Notes under the pieces: model-generated
Databases searched by the model: none
Told to the model about the DNA's origin: nothing
The model's input: only the letters and a program-made list of their open reading frames with translations
Made by a program: the position numbers and the translations under genes
Part shown: positions 18,658 through 27,467 of the stretch, piece by piece
Layout of the letters: each line of letters starts with the position of its first letter
Position numbering within the stretch: position 1 is the stretch's first letter
DNA from: CAVSUZ01 sp963791885
GTDB taxonomy: Bacteria; Pseudomonadota; Alphaproteobacteria; Acetobacterales; Acetobacteraceae
Assembly (NCBI GenBank): GCA_963791885.1
Contig: CAWBUL010000006.1
Location: forward strand, 2,108,001 to 2,172,000
Reading direction: 5' to 3'
DNA length: 64,000 nt

Positions 18658-20130
18658 TCAGCGCCTGCCCGGACCAATGGAAGCGAAAGTCCTGGGCATC
18701 ACCGCCGCCACCGCACCGGGCTTCAACCGCACGACAAAGACCCGGTATCGTTCGATTACCGCCCCGTCTCGGGCCCGCGCCACCTCGCCGACAGCCCGGG
18801 CCTCGGCGAATCCTCGCGTGTCCGGCTCGCCTCCGCGGCGTTCACTGCGGATCAGCACCCCGGTTTCATCTGAAATCTCAGGCTGCGGCAGACTAAAATA
18901 GGCCCAGCGCGGCTCCACCCCGATGACCGGAAGCGAACCCGGCAATGCGCGCGCGAGTTTCGCCGCCACACCGTACTCATCCGCCGCCACAAACGCCGCA
19001 TCCTCATGTTGCACGGCCGCCTCGACCTGCGCTGCAAGCTCCGGCCAGCCGGCCAGTTGCAGGGCTGTGGGATCGAGCCGCACCGGCAGTGGAAACGGCG
19101 CCCCGGCCGCCTGGAGGTAAACCAGCCCCGTGATAGCAAACCCCAAGGCCATCGCCGGCGCTCGCAGCCGTACCCATCCGCCCGCGAGACCACAGGCCGC
19201 GATCGCCGCCGCCGGATATATTATTGCAGGCCAGTTCGCCTGGACGCGGTCGCCGAATGCATGCTCGACGAACAGCGCCGCCGGCGGCACTGTGAGCGTC
19301 GCGAGAAGCGTCCAGCCCGGATCGCGCCGACGCCACGCGAGCCGAGCCGCCAGCACGATGCCCGCCGCGAACAGCAGCGCGATCAGCGGCGTGGCCAGTC
19401 CGATCTGGCCGAACACAAGCTCGGGCAGATAGCGCGCCGCTCGCTCCGGGGTGAAATCGCCGATGCGGCCGCCCTGCTTCGCGAAACTTACCCAGTGATG
19501 CGTCCGGTTCCACTCGATCATCGGCGCGACAGCCTGGGCGCCGAACAGGGCACCCCACCAGATGGGTGGACGCAGAAAGCAACGCCAGAAGCCAGGTGTG
19601 AGCAGCAACCAGAGGACAATGCCGAACGCCAGGAAGGCGGCCGTGTATTTGCTGGCGCCGGCAAACCCGCTGAAGATACACGCGGCAATGAGCCACCCTT
19701 CATTGCGGCCTTGGCAGAACATCGCCGCCGCCCACAGCCCGCACACCCAGAAGAACAGCAGCGGCGTATCGGGCGTCATCAGTACCGCGCCGGCGCTGAA
19801 CAGCAGCGTGGCGTTCAGCAGGCCCGCCGCCAGCAATCCCGTGCCGGGGATCAGCGCCTGCGCCGCTTGGTACATCAGGACGGACCCGAGCGCCGCGGAC
19901 ACCGGCGCCAACAGCCGCACACCCAGCGCACCTTGCCCCGCGATCAGCGTCCCCACGCGGATCCACCACGCGACCATGGGCGGCGCGTCCAGGTAGCCCC
20001 ACTGCAGATCGTGCGACCACACCCAGTAATAGGCTTCATCCGGGGCAAGCGGTGTCCAGGCCGCGACGACCAGCCGGATCGCCGTCAGCAGGATCAGAAC
20101 CGCGATGGCAGCCTTCAGCGGGTGCGCCAC
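18658..20130 (-). CDS. Membrane glycosyltransferase, ArnT/GT39-like
   Basis: The GTG at 20130 gives VAHPLKAAIAVLILLTAIRL, so translation starts inside the end of the GtrA-encoding frame (16-nt overlap). The 490-aa protein has about 10-12 hydrophobic helices. APDEAYYWVWS and GYLDAPPMVAWW in the first periplasmic loop contain the catalytic Asp-Glu pair of the GT-C fold, as in ArnT and protein mannosyltransferases. It presumably moves a sugar from a polyprenyl-phosphate donor made by the preceding GT2 enzyme. Confidence 0.85.
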   Translation of the reverse strand: MAHPLKAAIAVLILLTAIRLVVAAWTPLAPDEAYYWVWSHDLQWGYLDAPPMVAWWIRVGTLIAGQGALGVRLLAPVSAALGSVLMYQAAQALIPGTGLLAAGLLNATLLFSAGAVLMTPDTPLLFFWVCGLWAAAMFCQGRNEGWLIAACIFSGFAGASKYTAAFLAFGIVLWLLLTPGFWRCFLRPPIWWGALFGAQAVAPMIEWNRTHHWVSFAKQGGRIGDFTPERAARYLPELVFGQIGLATPLIALLFAAGIVLAARLAWRRRDPGWTLLATLTVPPAALFVEHAFGDRVQANWPAIIYPAAAIAACGLAGGWVRLRAPAMALGFAITGLVYLQAAGAPFPLPVRLDPTALQLAGWPELAAQVEAAVQHEDAAFVAADEYGVAAKLARALPGSLPVIGVEPRWAYFSLPQPEISDETGVLIRSERRGGEPDTRGFAEARAVGEVARARDGAVIERYRVFVVRLKPGAVAAVMPRTFASIGPGRR

Positions 20131-21273
20131 ACGAGCGTGGCCGAGACCGCGTAGTTCCAGACCAGCCCTACCAGCGCGCCGGTCGCGCCGGCGATCGTCC
20201 ACCCCGTATGGTCCCAATAGAGCGCCCGAGCGATGCCGATATTGGCGGCGGCGCCCAGGCCGCAAACGGTCATGAAAAGGAACAGCCCGCGCACCAGGGC
20301 GGGGCCTCGCAGCCGCTGATCACGGTAGGTGATCTGGTTGTTCGAGCTGGAAGTTGAACGCCATGGCCACGACCGTCGCCACCACTTGGCTCCAGGAAAA
20401 GTCGAGCCGAGCGGCCTCCAGACACGCCGTCAGGACGGACAGGTGTACCACCAAACCCAGCGCGCCGACTGCGGCGAAGGCGATGAAGCGCAGCGGCACG
20501 AGACCATGCAGCAGCTTGTCCAGCAGCAGCCCGACGAATTGCGCCAGCACCAGAATATCCAGCTTGCTGCTGCCCGCCTTGCGCTCGCGGAACGTGCCCG
20601 GAAGCTCCCGGACACGGACGTCGCGCGGCATCGAGAGCAGGATATCGAGCAGGATCTTGAAACCCTGGGCGGTGAGGCGGGGGACCAGGTGCTCCAGCAG
20701 CGGCTGAGGCAGCATGAAGAAGCCGCTCATCGGGTCAGTGACGGGCACGGGCAGGAAGCGCTGTGCCAGCCGGATTCCGCCGCTGGAGAGGGTATGGCGC
20801 CAGGGCGAGGCCAACCCATCCGAATCACCGGGCGACAGATGGCGGCTTGCAATCACCAGTTCGCATTCGTGCCGGCGCAGCAGGTCAAGCATCCGCGGAA
20901 GCAAGCGCTCATCGTGCTGCAAGTCGCCGTCCATCACCGCGACATACGGGGCGGAGGAGGCAAGCGCCCCCTCGACAACCGCGCTCGCCAAGCCGCGCCG
21001 GCCGATACGCCGGATGCAGCGTACCCGGGCATCGGTCGAGCCAATCCGTCTGGCGGTATCGGCGGTTCCGTCCGGGCTGTTGTCGTCGACGAAGATCACT
21101 TCCCAGGAGATACCGTGCAGCGCCTCGTCCAGCTTGGCGACCAGCGGCCCGACATTGGCCGCTTCGTTATAGCAGGGGACGACGACGGACATTTCCGGCG
21201 CGGTCGGTGGCGCCGACGCGCCGCGCTCGATCACCAGCGTCGTGCCAGGGGTCAGGGCAGGGGTCATGGTCAA
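20115..21273 (-). pseudogene. GT2 polyprenyl-phosphate glycosyltransferase fused to GtrA-like domain, frameshifted
   Basis: The first frame (21273 to 20320) has VVPCYNEAANVGPLVAKLDE, VIFVDDNSPDGTADTAR and AVMDGDLQHDERLLPRM, a DPM1-type GT2 domain. Two helices of a GtrA domain follow. At CAGCTCGAACAACC the frame breaks; one extra base (20343) would restore QLNNQITYRDQRLRGPALV and two further helices, ending ALVGLVWNYAVSATLVWRTR at 20115. The fused layout is common for these enzymes, so the break is a recent indel or an error. Product: probably a polyprenyl-phosphate sugar for the next gene. Confidence 0.8.
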
Positions 21274-21316
21274 GGGGGGGCTTGGTCCGGCACCGCCCAG
21301 CCGTCAAGCGGTGGGG

Positions 21317-21805
21317 CTACAGAGGGACGCCCGACAGCATCCGGCTCGTGCGGATGGTCTGCAATGTCTGCACCCGGCTGACCGTAGGCAGACCGGTCAG
21401 CTTTTGCGTCAGCTCATTCTCATGCGCGGTGTCGCGCGCGACGAGCTTGAGCAGAAAGTCGCCCCCGCCGCGGATCATGTGGCACTCCCGCACCTCCGGC
21501 CAGCTTCCGGCCACACTCTCGAAATCCGCCAGGACCGACTCTTTCTGGCTGTCGAGGCCCACCACGGCGAAGAAGATGATTTCCCAGCCGAGTTTTTGCG
21601 GACTCGAATCGGCATGATAGCCGCGGATCACACCCGCCTCCTCCAGCCGGCGCACGCGCCGCAGGCAGGGCGGGGCAGAGATGCCGGCCCGGCGGGCCAG
21701 TTCGACATTCGTGATGCGGCCATTGGCCTGCAGCTCAGCAAGGATGCGGCGATCTATAGCGTCGAGAACGGGCTGCTCGGCTTCGGGAAGCGCTCTCATC
21801 ACCAT
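21317..21805 (-). CDS. Lrp/AsnC family transcriptional regulator
   Basis: The 162-aa protein has the AsnC helix-turn-helix (LDAIDRRILAELQANGRITN then LARRAGISAPPCLRRVRRLE) and a RAM/AsnC ligand domain (FFAVVGLDSQKE, ECHMIRGGGDFLLKLVARD). Family members bind amino acids and control their metabolism or the uptake genes. A second Met (21799) could be the real start. It diverges from motB; the gap has two GCAAT-type palindromes that could be its operators. The target genes are not evident. Confidence 0.92.
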   Translation of the reverse strand: MVMRALPEAEQPVLDAIDRRILAELQANGRITNVELARRAGISAPPCLRRVRRLEEAGVIRGYHADSSPQKLGWEIIFFAVVGLDSQKESVLADFESVAGSWPEVRECHMIRGGGDFLLKLVARDTAHENELTQKLTGLPTVSRVQTLQTIRTSRMLSGVPL

Positions 21806-21825
21806 CCGGCGGCTGAAGGGAGCGG

Positions 21826-21905
21826 CAATATTGTTGCATCGTCCGGCCCGGGCAAGCCCTGAATATAATCGTCCGACGGCCTTAGGCTTCCATTAGTGCA
21901 ATTGC
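21826..21905. promoter_or_regulatory. Possible Lrp/AsnC operator sites
   Basis: CAATATTG (21826-21833, within GCAATATTGTTGC) and GCAATTGC (21898-21905) are two palindromic sites about 70 bp apart in the lrp-motB gap. Related spacing is used by Lrp-type octamers. This is inference from symmetry only. Confidence 0.25.
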
Positions 21906-21935
21906 TGCAATCTGCGCCAGCGGAAGGGAAAAGCC

Positions 21936-23129
21936 ATGCCGGGAAAGGGCAAGCGGCGCGACGGCAACGAAGGGATCACCATCGTCCGGCGGGAAGAGGT
22001 GGTGGAAGGCGGCTCGCATGGCGGGGCGTGGAAGGTCGCGTACGCCGACTTCGTCACCGCGATGATGGCGTTCTTTCTTTTGATGTGGCTGCTGAATGCC
22101 ACCACCGAGGATCAGCGCAAAGGGCTGGCAGATTATTTCAGTCCGACCAACCTCATGAGCCACAACTCATCGGGCACAGGCCAGCCCTTTGGGGGTCATA
22201 CGGCGTTCGATTCAGGCGCACTGCTGTCGGATCGGGGGTCCGTCCAGATCACCCAGGGAACGCGCCCGATTCTGACTGACTCCAACGAAGACGATCAGGA
22301 CGTTCCGGTCCACGCCGGGCAGAAAAGCGCCCAATCGGACAAGCAGAAAACACAGGAAAACCCCCAGCCGGCGCAGCCTTCGCAGGCCAATAACGCCGCG
22401 AACGTGCAGGGACAGAAGGATCAAGCGGCGGCACAGGCGGCGGCACAAGGGGTGACGCAGGCGGATCAGCCGCCCGCGGGCGCCGCTGCGGTCAAAGCGG
22501 CTGACCAAGCCGCCAACCTCGCGAAACAGGAAACTCAGGCGCTGAACCAGGCCGCCGAGGAAATCCGCCAGGCGGTCAGCGGGGACAAGGCGCTGGGTGA
22601 TTTGACCAAGCACCTTGCCATCGATCTGACCCCGCAAGGCCTGCGCATCCAAATCCTCGACGCACCCAACGAACCGATGTTCTCGCTGGGTTCGGCGCAG
22701 CCGAATGAGCTCACGCGGACGCTGCTCGGGCAGATCGCTCCGGTGCTCAAGAAACTGACGGAGCCGATCGCGATCGACGGACACACGGATGCGGCGCAGT
22801 ACCCCGGCACGACGATGACCAACTGGGAACTTTCCAGCAACCGCGCCAATGCCGCCCGCCGCCTGCTCGTGGATAGCGGATTGTCGGAGGAGCGGATCAA
22901 GGAAGTCACCGGCCATGCGGATCGCGAGCTGCTTCTGGCGTCGGATCCATTCGCCGCCGCGAACCGGCGGATCGCCATCACCGTGCTACGCACCCTGCCT
23001 GTGCCTGCGGCCGCCCCGGGTTCGTCAACTCCGCAGACATCCAACCCCGCCGGCGTATCGCCGGCCACGGCGCCGACAGGACCCGCCGTCCCAGGCCCAA
23101 AACCGGCCACTCCGTCCCTGGGCCCCTGA
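21936..23129 (+). CDS. motB: Flagellar motor stator protein MotB
   Basis: The 397-aa protein has a cytoplasmic basic start and one membrane helix, VAYADFVTAMMAFFLLMWLL (residues 35-54). Asp38 is in the position of the essential proton-carrying Asp. A plug region follows (ATTEDQRKGLADYFSP). A Gln/Ala-rich linker of about 120 residues leads to an OmpA-like peptidoglycan-binding domain with IDGHTDAAQYP (about 280) and LSSNRANAARRLL. The C-terminal tail is Pro/Ala-rich. It precedes motA, the reverse of the usual order. Confidence 0.95.
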   Translation: MPGKGKRRDGNEGITIVRREEVVEGGSHGGAWKVAYADFVTAMMAFFLLMWLLNATTEDQRKGLADYFSPTNLMSHNSSGTGQPFGGHTAFDSGALLSDRGSVQITQGTRPILTDSNEDDQDVPVHAGQKSAQSDKQKTQENPQPAQPSQANNAANVQGQKDQAAAQAAAQGVTQADQPPAGAAAVKAADQAANLAKQETQALNQAAEEIRQAVSGDKALGDLTKHLAIDLTPQGLRIQILDAPNEPMFSLGSAQPNELTRTLLGQIAPVLKKLTEPIAIDGHTDAAQYPGTTMTNWELSSNRANAARRLLVDSGLSEERIKEVTGHADRELLLASDPFAAANRRIAITVLRTLPVPAAAPGSSTPQTSNPAGVSPATAPTGPAVPGPKPATPSLGP

Positions 23130-23141
23130 AGGTTCGCATGG

Positions 23142-23996
23142 ATGCTGACGATCGGGGGGTTCGCCTTCCTGTTGATCTGCGTGTTCGGCAGCTACGTCAT
23201 CGAGGGCGGCAGCATCGGCGTGCTGGCCGAGTCCCTGCCGTTCGAAATGCTGACCATCGGCGGCGCCGCGATCGGCACCTTCGTCATGGCGAACACCATG
23301 CACGACGTGAAGAAAACGTTCTCGTCCGCGATGCATGCGATCAAGGGCAGCGGCTACCATAAGCAAGACTACAGCGATCTGCTCTGTCTGCTTTTCAGCC
23401 TGGCGAAGCTCGCCTCCACCAAAGGCGCCATGGCGCTGGAGCCGCATATCGAAAAGCCCGAGGACAGTCCCCTTTTCCAGAAGTTTCCCCGCATCCTGAA
23501 AGATGAAACCGTTCGTGGCCTGATCTGCGACTATCTGCGGATCGTCGGGATGAATGCGGACGATCCGCACCAGATGGAAGACGTCATGGCGCGCGAACTC
23601 AAGAAGCGGCTTGCGGAAGATCTGCATGCCGCGCACGCGCTGCAGACAATCTCCGACGGGCTGCCCGCACTGGGCATCGTCGCTGCGGTGCTTGGGGTGA
23701 TCAAGACGATGTCGCATATCGATCAGCCGCCGGCGGTGCTGGGCGCAATGATCGGTGGCGCGCTGTGCGGCACGTTCCTGGGCGTGCTCCTGGCCTACGG
23801 CCTGACCGGGCCGATCGCCTGCCGGATGCGCGCCGCGACTGAGGAAGACGCGAAGTTCTACGAGGTCATCCGGGCAGTGCTGGTGACGCACCTACACGGC
23901 AACGCGCCGCAAGTGAGCGTGGAGTCCGGACGGAAAATGGTACCCACTCATCTGATGCCGAGCTTCCAGGAAATGGAGGAGGCTCTTGCGACCTGA
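23142..23996 (+). CDS. motA: Flagellar motor stator protein MotA
   Basis: The 284-aa protein has four membrane helices: MLTIGGFAFLLICVFGSYVI at the N-terminus, PFEMLTIGGAAIGTFVM, and the pair PALGIVAAVLGVIKTM (about 178) and AMIGGALCGTFLGVLLAYGL. The cytoplasmic loop with VRGLICDYLRIV and LKKRLAEDLHAAHALQ interacts with FliG in the family. The frame has no room upstream of 23130, so 23142 is the start, 12 nt after motB. Together with MotB it forms the proton channel of the flagellar motor. Confidence 0.95.
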   Translation: MLTIGGFAFLLICVFGSYVIEGGSIGVLAESLPFEMLTIGGAAIGTFVMANTMHDVKKTFSSAMHAIKGSGYHKQDYSDLLCLLFSLAKLASTKGAMALEPHIEKPEDSPLFQKFPRILKDETVRGLICDYLRIVGMNADDPHQMEDVMARELKKRLAEDLHAAHALQTISDGLPALGIVAAVLGVIKTMSHIDQPPAVLGAMIGGALCGTFLGVLLAYGLTGPIACRMRAATEEDAKFYEVIRAVLVTHLHGNAPQVSVESGRKMVPTHLMPSFQEMEEALAT

Positions 23997-24013
23997 TTAT
24001 CCCTTCCGTCCGC

Positions 24014-24046
24014 CGCAGGACGCGGCGAACTTCAGGGGTAGGACAC
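24014..24046. repeat. 33-bp dispersed repeat, copy 1
   Basis: It shares 29 of 33 bases with 33600-33632, including GAACTTCAGGGG and AGGACAC. Both copies lie 14-18 nt after a plus-strand stop codon (motA here, tsaD there), facing a convergent gene. It may be the end of a lost mobile element or a conserved 3' element. Confidence 0.6.
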
Positions 24047-24050
24047 GAGT

Positions 24051-24443
24051 TTAGAATCCAACGGGCCCGACCGATCCGACCCAGCGACGCACCTTCGCAG
24101 GATCCTGCTCGTCCATGTAAAAGAAGTGAGTCATCACCGGCCGCACGGCAGGCTTGCTGCGATCGTCCGGTGTCATGGTCACCACTCCACGGAAGACCTT
24201 GAGCGTTCCACCATCCCAATATTCCCGCACGTCGTGCAGCGCGGTGAAACCTGTATCGATGAAGGCGCGCAGATTTTTCGCGGATCGTCTCCCGCCCGTG
24301 CCAGTCCGCAACCCCCAGGTTACAGACGCATTATCGGCAAAGCAGTCGAATCCCGTGCCGAACGTCTTGTCGTCGATCTCCTTCCAGAAATCGAGCAGCC
24401 ACCGTGGCGGCGCCGTGCGCGCGAACGTTCTATTTTCACTCAT
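24051..24443 (-). CDS. NTF2/SnoaL-like protein
   Basis: The 130-aa protein begins MSENRTFARTAPPRWLLDFW and has HDVREYWDGGTLKVFRGVVT and MTHFFYMDEQDPAKVRRW. This fits the cone-shaped SnoaL/NTF2-like fold, which includes small isomerases and binding proteins. No catalytic residues can be named. It overlaps the DJ-1/PfpI gene by 4 nt (ATGA) and is probably translated with it. Confidence 0.7.
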   Translation of the reverse strand: MSENRTFARTAPPRWLLDFWKEIDDKTFGTGFDCFADNASVTWGLRTGTGGRRSAKNLRAFIDTGFTALHDVREYWDGGTLKVFRGVVTMTPDDRSKPAVRPVMTHFFYMDEQDPAKVRRWVGSVGPVGF

Positions 24444-25168
24444 CGTGACTCTCTTCGTTCAACCTCAATGCCGAGCCGTGATGCGATTTGTCGCGCCGTA
24501 ACCTCACGGCGTGCGGTCACCTCCACGGCGGCCTGCCGCGCGCGTTCCGCGACCGCCGGCGGCGCGCTGTCGGGCGTGCCGCAGGCGAAGGGCGGCTCCG
24601 GTGCGTAGGCGATCGCCAACTGGATTGCCTGAGCCGTCTCCTCGCCGCGCAGCATCGCGGCCAGGCGAAGTGCGCCGTCGATCCCGGCGGTCACGCCGGC
24701 GGCAAACAAAAACGAGCCGTCGGCGACTACCCGCGCGTCGACCGCGATAGCGCCGAAGAACGGTAATAAGTGAAACGACGACCAGTGGGTTGTCGCGCGT
24801 CGTCCGCGAAGGAGGCCCGCGGCGCCGAGGAGCAGCGCGCCGGTGCAGACGCTAAAGACCGTCCCGGCTTCGGCGGCCTTCTGCCGCAGCCAGCCCAGAA
24901 CCTCCTCGTCATTCATCAGCGCCTCCTGGCCGCGTCCGCCGGGCACGTGCAGCACATCGAGCCGCGGCGCCTCGGCCAAGGTCGCGTCAGGCAAAAGGCG
25001 GAGCCCGTTCACGTCGCGCACGGCGGCGGTTGTTTTCGCGTAAATCCGGTGCGTCGCGTTCGGCAGGCGCGACAGCACCTCGAACGGTCCGGTCAGATCG
25101 ATCTGATCGACCCCCTCGAACAGAAGGGAGCCGATCTCGAGGTGTGTGCTGTCCGGGACCAAGGCCAT
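24440..25168 (-). CDS. DJ-1/PfpI family protein (GATase1-like)
   Basis: From the ATG at 25168 (25174 and 25177 are equally possible) the product is about 242 aa. It has LLFEGVDQIDLTGPFEVLSR, DVLHVPGGRGQEALM and FSVCTGALLLGAAGLLRGR, the nucleophile-elbow Cys being in VCTGALLL, and TTHWSSFHLLPFFGA. These match isonitrile hydratase-like and GlxA N-terminal domains. There is no DNA-binding domain, so it is an enzyme-type member. It diverges from the GlxA-type regulator at 25289, whose sensor domain is its paralogue. Confidence 0.85.
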   Translation of the reverse strand: MALVPDSTHLEIGSLLFEGVDQIDLTGPFEVLSRLPNATHRIYAKTTAAVRDVNGLRLLPDATLAEAPRLDVLHVPGGRGQEALMNDEEVLGWLRQKAAEAGTVFSVCTGALLLGAAGLLRGRRATTHWSSFHLLPFFGAIAVDARVVADGSFLFAAGVTAGIDGALRLAAMLRGEETAQAIQLAIAYAPEPPFACGTPDSAPPAVAERARQAAVEVTARREVTARQIASRLGIEVERRESR

Positions 25169-25288
25169 CTCCATCATCGAAGTTCGCGGGAAGAATAAGC
25201 GCATCGACAGGGCCAAGATGGTCCTGCACATTCTGGCGGAAATGCCAAAGACCCCTCGCTTCTCGCCAAAAGCCCCCGTGCCGTCGAA

Positions 25289-26229
25289 ATGCTGATCTAT
25301 CCGGCGATGCAGATGCTCGACGTTACCGGGCCGCTGCAGGTCTTCGCCTCGGCGAACGAAGTGGTTGTGGAGAAGGGCGGGCCTCCCGCGTACACGCTGC
25401 GGGTGATCGCGTCGGGTGCGGGCACGGTCAGCGTGGCATCCTCCGGGCTGGGACTGACAGCCGAGCCGCTGCCGGACCGAACGTGTCCGGTGGACACGCT
25501 GATCGTCGCCGGGGGACCGGGGATCGGCGCCGCGTCCCGCGATCCCGGCATCTTGGAGTGGCTTCGCGGGCGCGCGGCCGATGCGCGCCGCGTCGCCTCG
25601 GTTTGTACCGGCGCTCTGCTTTTGGCCAAGGCAGGCCTGCTGGATGGGCGCCGCGCCACCACCCATTGGTCTTTCTGCGAGGAACTTGCGCTGCGCTTCC
25701 CTGCCGTGCGCGTGGAGGCCGATCCGATCTTTGTGCGGGACGGGCACGTATGGACGTCGGCCGGAGTTACAGCCGGGATCGACCTTGCGCTGGCGCTGGT
25801 GGAAGAGGATCTGGGCCACGCACTCGCCCTGGCGGTCGCGCGCTACCTGGTGGTTTTCCTCAAGCGGCCAGGCGCAGTTCAGCGCCGTACTGTCGCTGCA
25901 GCAGGCGGAAGACCGGTTCGGATCATTGCATCGCTGGATCGCAGCACATCTGGACGGCGATCTTTCCTTGCCCGTGCTGGCGAAGGGAAGCGGGCATGAG
26001 CGAACGCAGTTTCAGCCGGCACTATCGGGATGCCACCGGGCTCACGCCCGCACGCGCCGTGGAACGGCTGCGCGTGGAAGCGGCGCGGCGTCTGCTGTCG
26101 GTGTCCCGCCATCCTGTGAAGCGCATTGCCGGGCGCTGCGGCTTCGGATCAGACGAAACGATGCGGCGCAGCTTCCTTCGGGTCGTCGAGACGGCACCGC
26201 AGGACTATCGGAGCAGGTTCAGCATTTGA
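25289..26229 (+). pseudogene. GlxA-type AraC family regulator, two frameshifts
   Basis: The first frame starts MLIYPAMQMLDVTGPLQVFA and has SVCTGALLLAKAGLLDGRRA, a DJ-1/PfpI sensor domain, up to YLVVFLKRPG. A second frame carries AQFSAVLSLQQAEDRFGSLH and LDGDLSLPVLAKGSG. A third carries MSERSFSRHYRDATGLTPAR and GFGSDETMRRSFLRV, the AraC helix-turn-helix pair, to a stop at 26229. The breaks are near 25870 and 25995-26000 (an extra G or C in GCGGGCATG). Each is a net +1. If intact it would be about 312 aa, normal for the family, and would be expected to control the divergent gene at 24440. Confidence 0.8.
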
Positions 26230-26241
26230 CCACGTGCTACA

Positions 26242-27375
26242 TCACAGCAGGGTCAGCTGAGACTCCGCTTTGTTCGCACCGGGTACCGCAAAGCTGGTGC
26301 AATCCAGCCCCTCGCGTGCCTCATCCAGCTCCCACTGACGGATCGCGCGGCTGAAGCGGCTCATGAGCAGGTCCGCATAGACGCCCTGACCGGAGAAGCG
26401 GTGCCCGAACCGTGCATCCGACAAGCCGCCCCCCCGGGTTTCGCGAATCAGGCTCAGCACGTGGCGCGCCCGGTCCGGAAAGTGGCTTTGCAGCCAGTCC
26501 TGGAAAATCTGCCGCAATTCGTGTGGCAGCCGCAGCAGCACATAGGCCGCGTGCTTTGCGCCGGCGCGCGCTGCCGCCTCGATGATTTTTTCCATCTCCG
26601 CGTCGTTGAGACCCGGGATCATCGGTGCTGTCATGACGCCGGTCGGCACGCCCGCTTTGGTCAACTCCGCGATTGCTTGCAGACGCCGCGAGGGCGTGGC
26701 GGCACGCGGCTCCATCCGCCGGGCCAGGGATGGATCAAGCGTCGTGACGGAGACGTAGACGCGCGCAAGGCGCCGCTTCGCCATGCCGGTGAGAATATCC
26801 AGGTCGCGCAGCACCCCAGCCGATTTCGTCACGATGCTGACCGGGTGATTGAACCGATCCAACACTTGCAGGATGGCGCGCGTCAGCCGGAGCGTACGTT
26901 CGACCGGTTGATACGGATCGGTGTTGGACCCGAGCGCCAGCGTGCGGGCGCGATAGCCGGGCTTGCGCAACTCCTTCTCCAGCAGCTCCGCCACATCCGG
27001 TTTGAACAGCAGCTTGGTCTCGAAATCGAGGCCGGGCGAATAGCCGAGATAGGCATGCGACGGCCGCGCGTAGCAGTACACGCATCCATGCTCGCACCCG
27101 CGATACGGGTTCACAGCCCGGTCGAAGCCGATATCCGGCGAACTGTTCCAGCTGATGACGGAGCGCGAGGAGTCCTTGATCAGCTCGGTCCGCAGCGCCG
27201 GCAGTGATGCGAGTTCCTCGAGGCTGTTCCACCCATCGTCGAATGGGCTGGTGGCCTGGCTATCGAATCGAACGGGCGGGTTCACGGTGGCACCCCGTCT
27301 TGGCCGCGCGGCCGAGGGCATGGCGATAACGGGGGCATCCTCGGTCAGGCCGGCCCACGCGGGGGTTCCATCCAT
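26242..27375 (-). CDS. PA0069-family radical SAM protein
   Basis: The 377-aa protein has the Fe4S4/SAM motif CEHGCVYCYARPSH (residues about 93-106), preceded by NPYRG. TLALGSNTDPYQPVER and GVPTGVMTAPMIPGLND mark the TIM-barrel part. This is the family of SplB-like radical SAM proteins of unknown substrate often annotated PA0069/Rv2578c. The N-terminal 60 residues are Pro/Arg-rich and may contact nucleic acid (inference). It stands alone on the minus strand downstream of hemY with a 92-bp gap. Confidence 0.85.
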   Translation of the reverse strand: MDGTPAWAGLTEDAPVIAMPSAARPRRGATVNPPVRFDSQATSPFDDGWNSLEELASLPALRTELIKDSSRSVISWNSSPDIGFDRAVNPYRGCEHGCVYCYARPSHAYLGYSPGLDFETKLLFKPDVAELLEKELRKPGYRARTLALGSNTDPYQPVERTLRLTRAILQVLDRFNHPVSIVTKSAGVLRDLDILTGMAKRRLARVYVSVTTLDPSLARRMEPRAATPSRRLQAIAELTKAGVPTGVMTAPMIPGLNDAEMEKIIEAAARAGAKHAAYVLLRLPHELRQIFQDWLQSHFPDRARHVLSLIRETRGGGLSDARFGHRFSGQGVYADLLMSRFSRAIRQWELDEAREGLDCTSFAVPGANKAESQLTLL

Positions 27376-27467
27376 GGCGATGTTCCTGTTCCGTTCGGCA
27401 GTTATTGGTGGCCGAAACCGACGAAATCGTCAAGAACAGAATATGAACGTGTGAACCGCGACGAAGC

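Noticed and set aside
24014..24046. Assignment of the 33-bp repeat to a named insertion-sequence family
   Set aside because: No transposase or target duplication is next to either copy, and the name cannot be established from the sequence alone.
24440..25819. Full 459-codon reading of the DJ-1/PfpI frame
   Set aside because: The first 217 codons run antisense through the divergent regulator; the family domain starts at 25168-25177.
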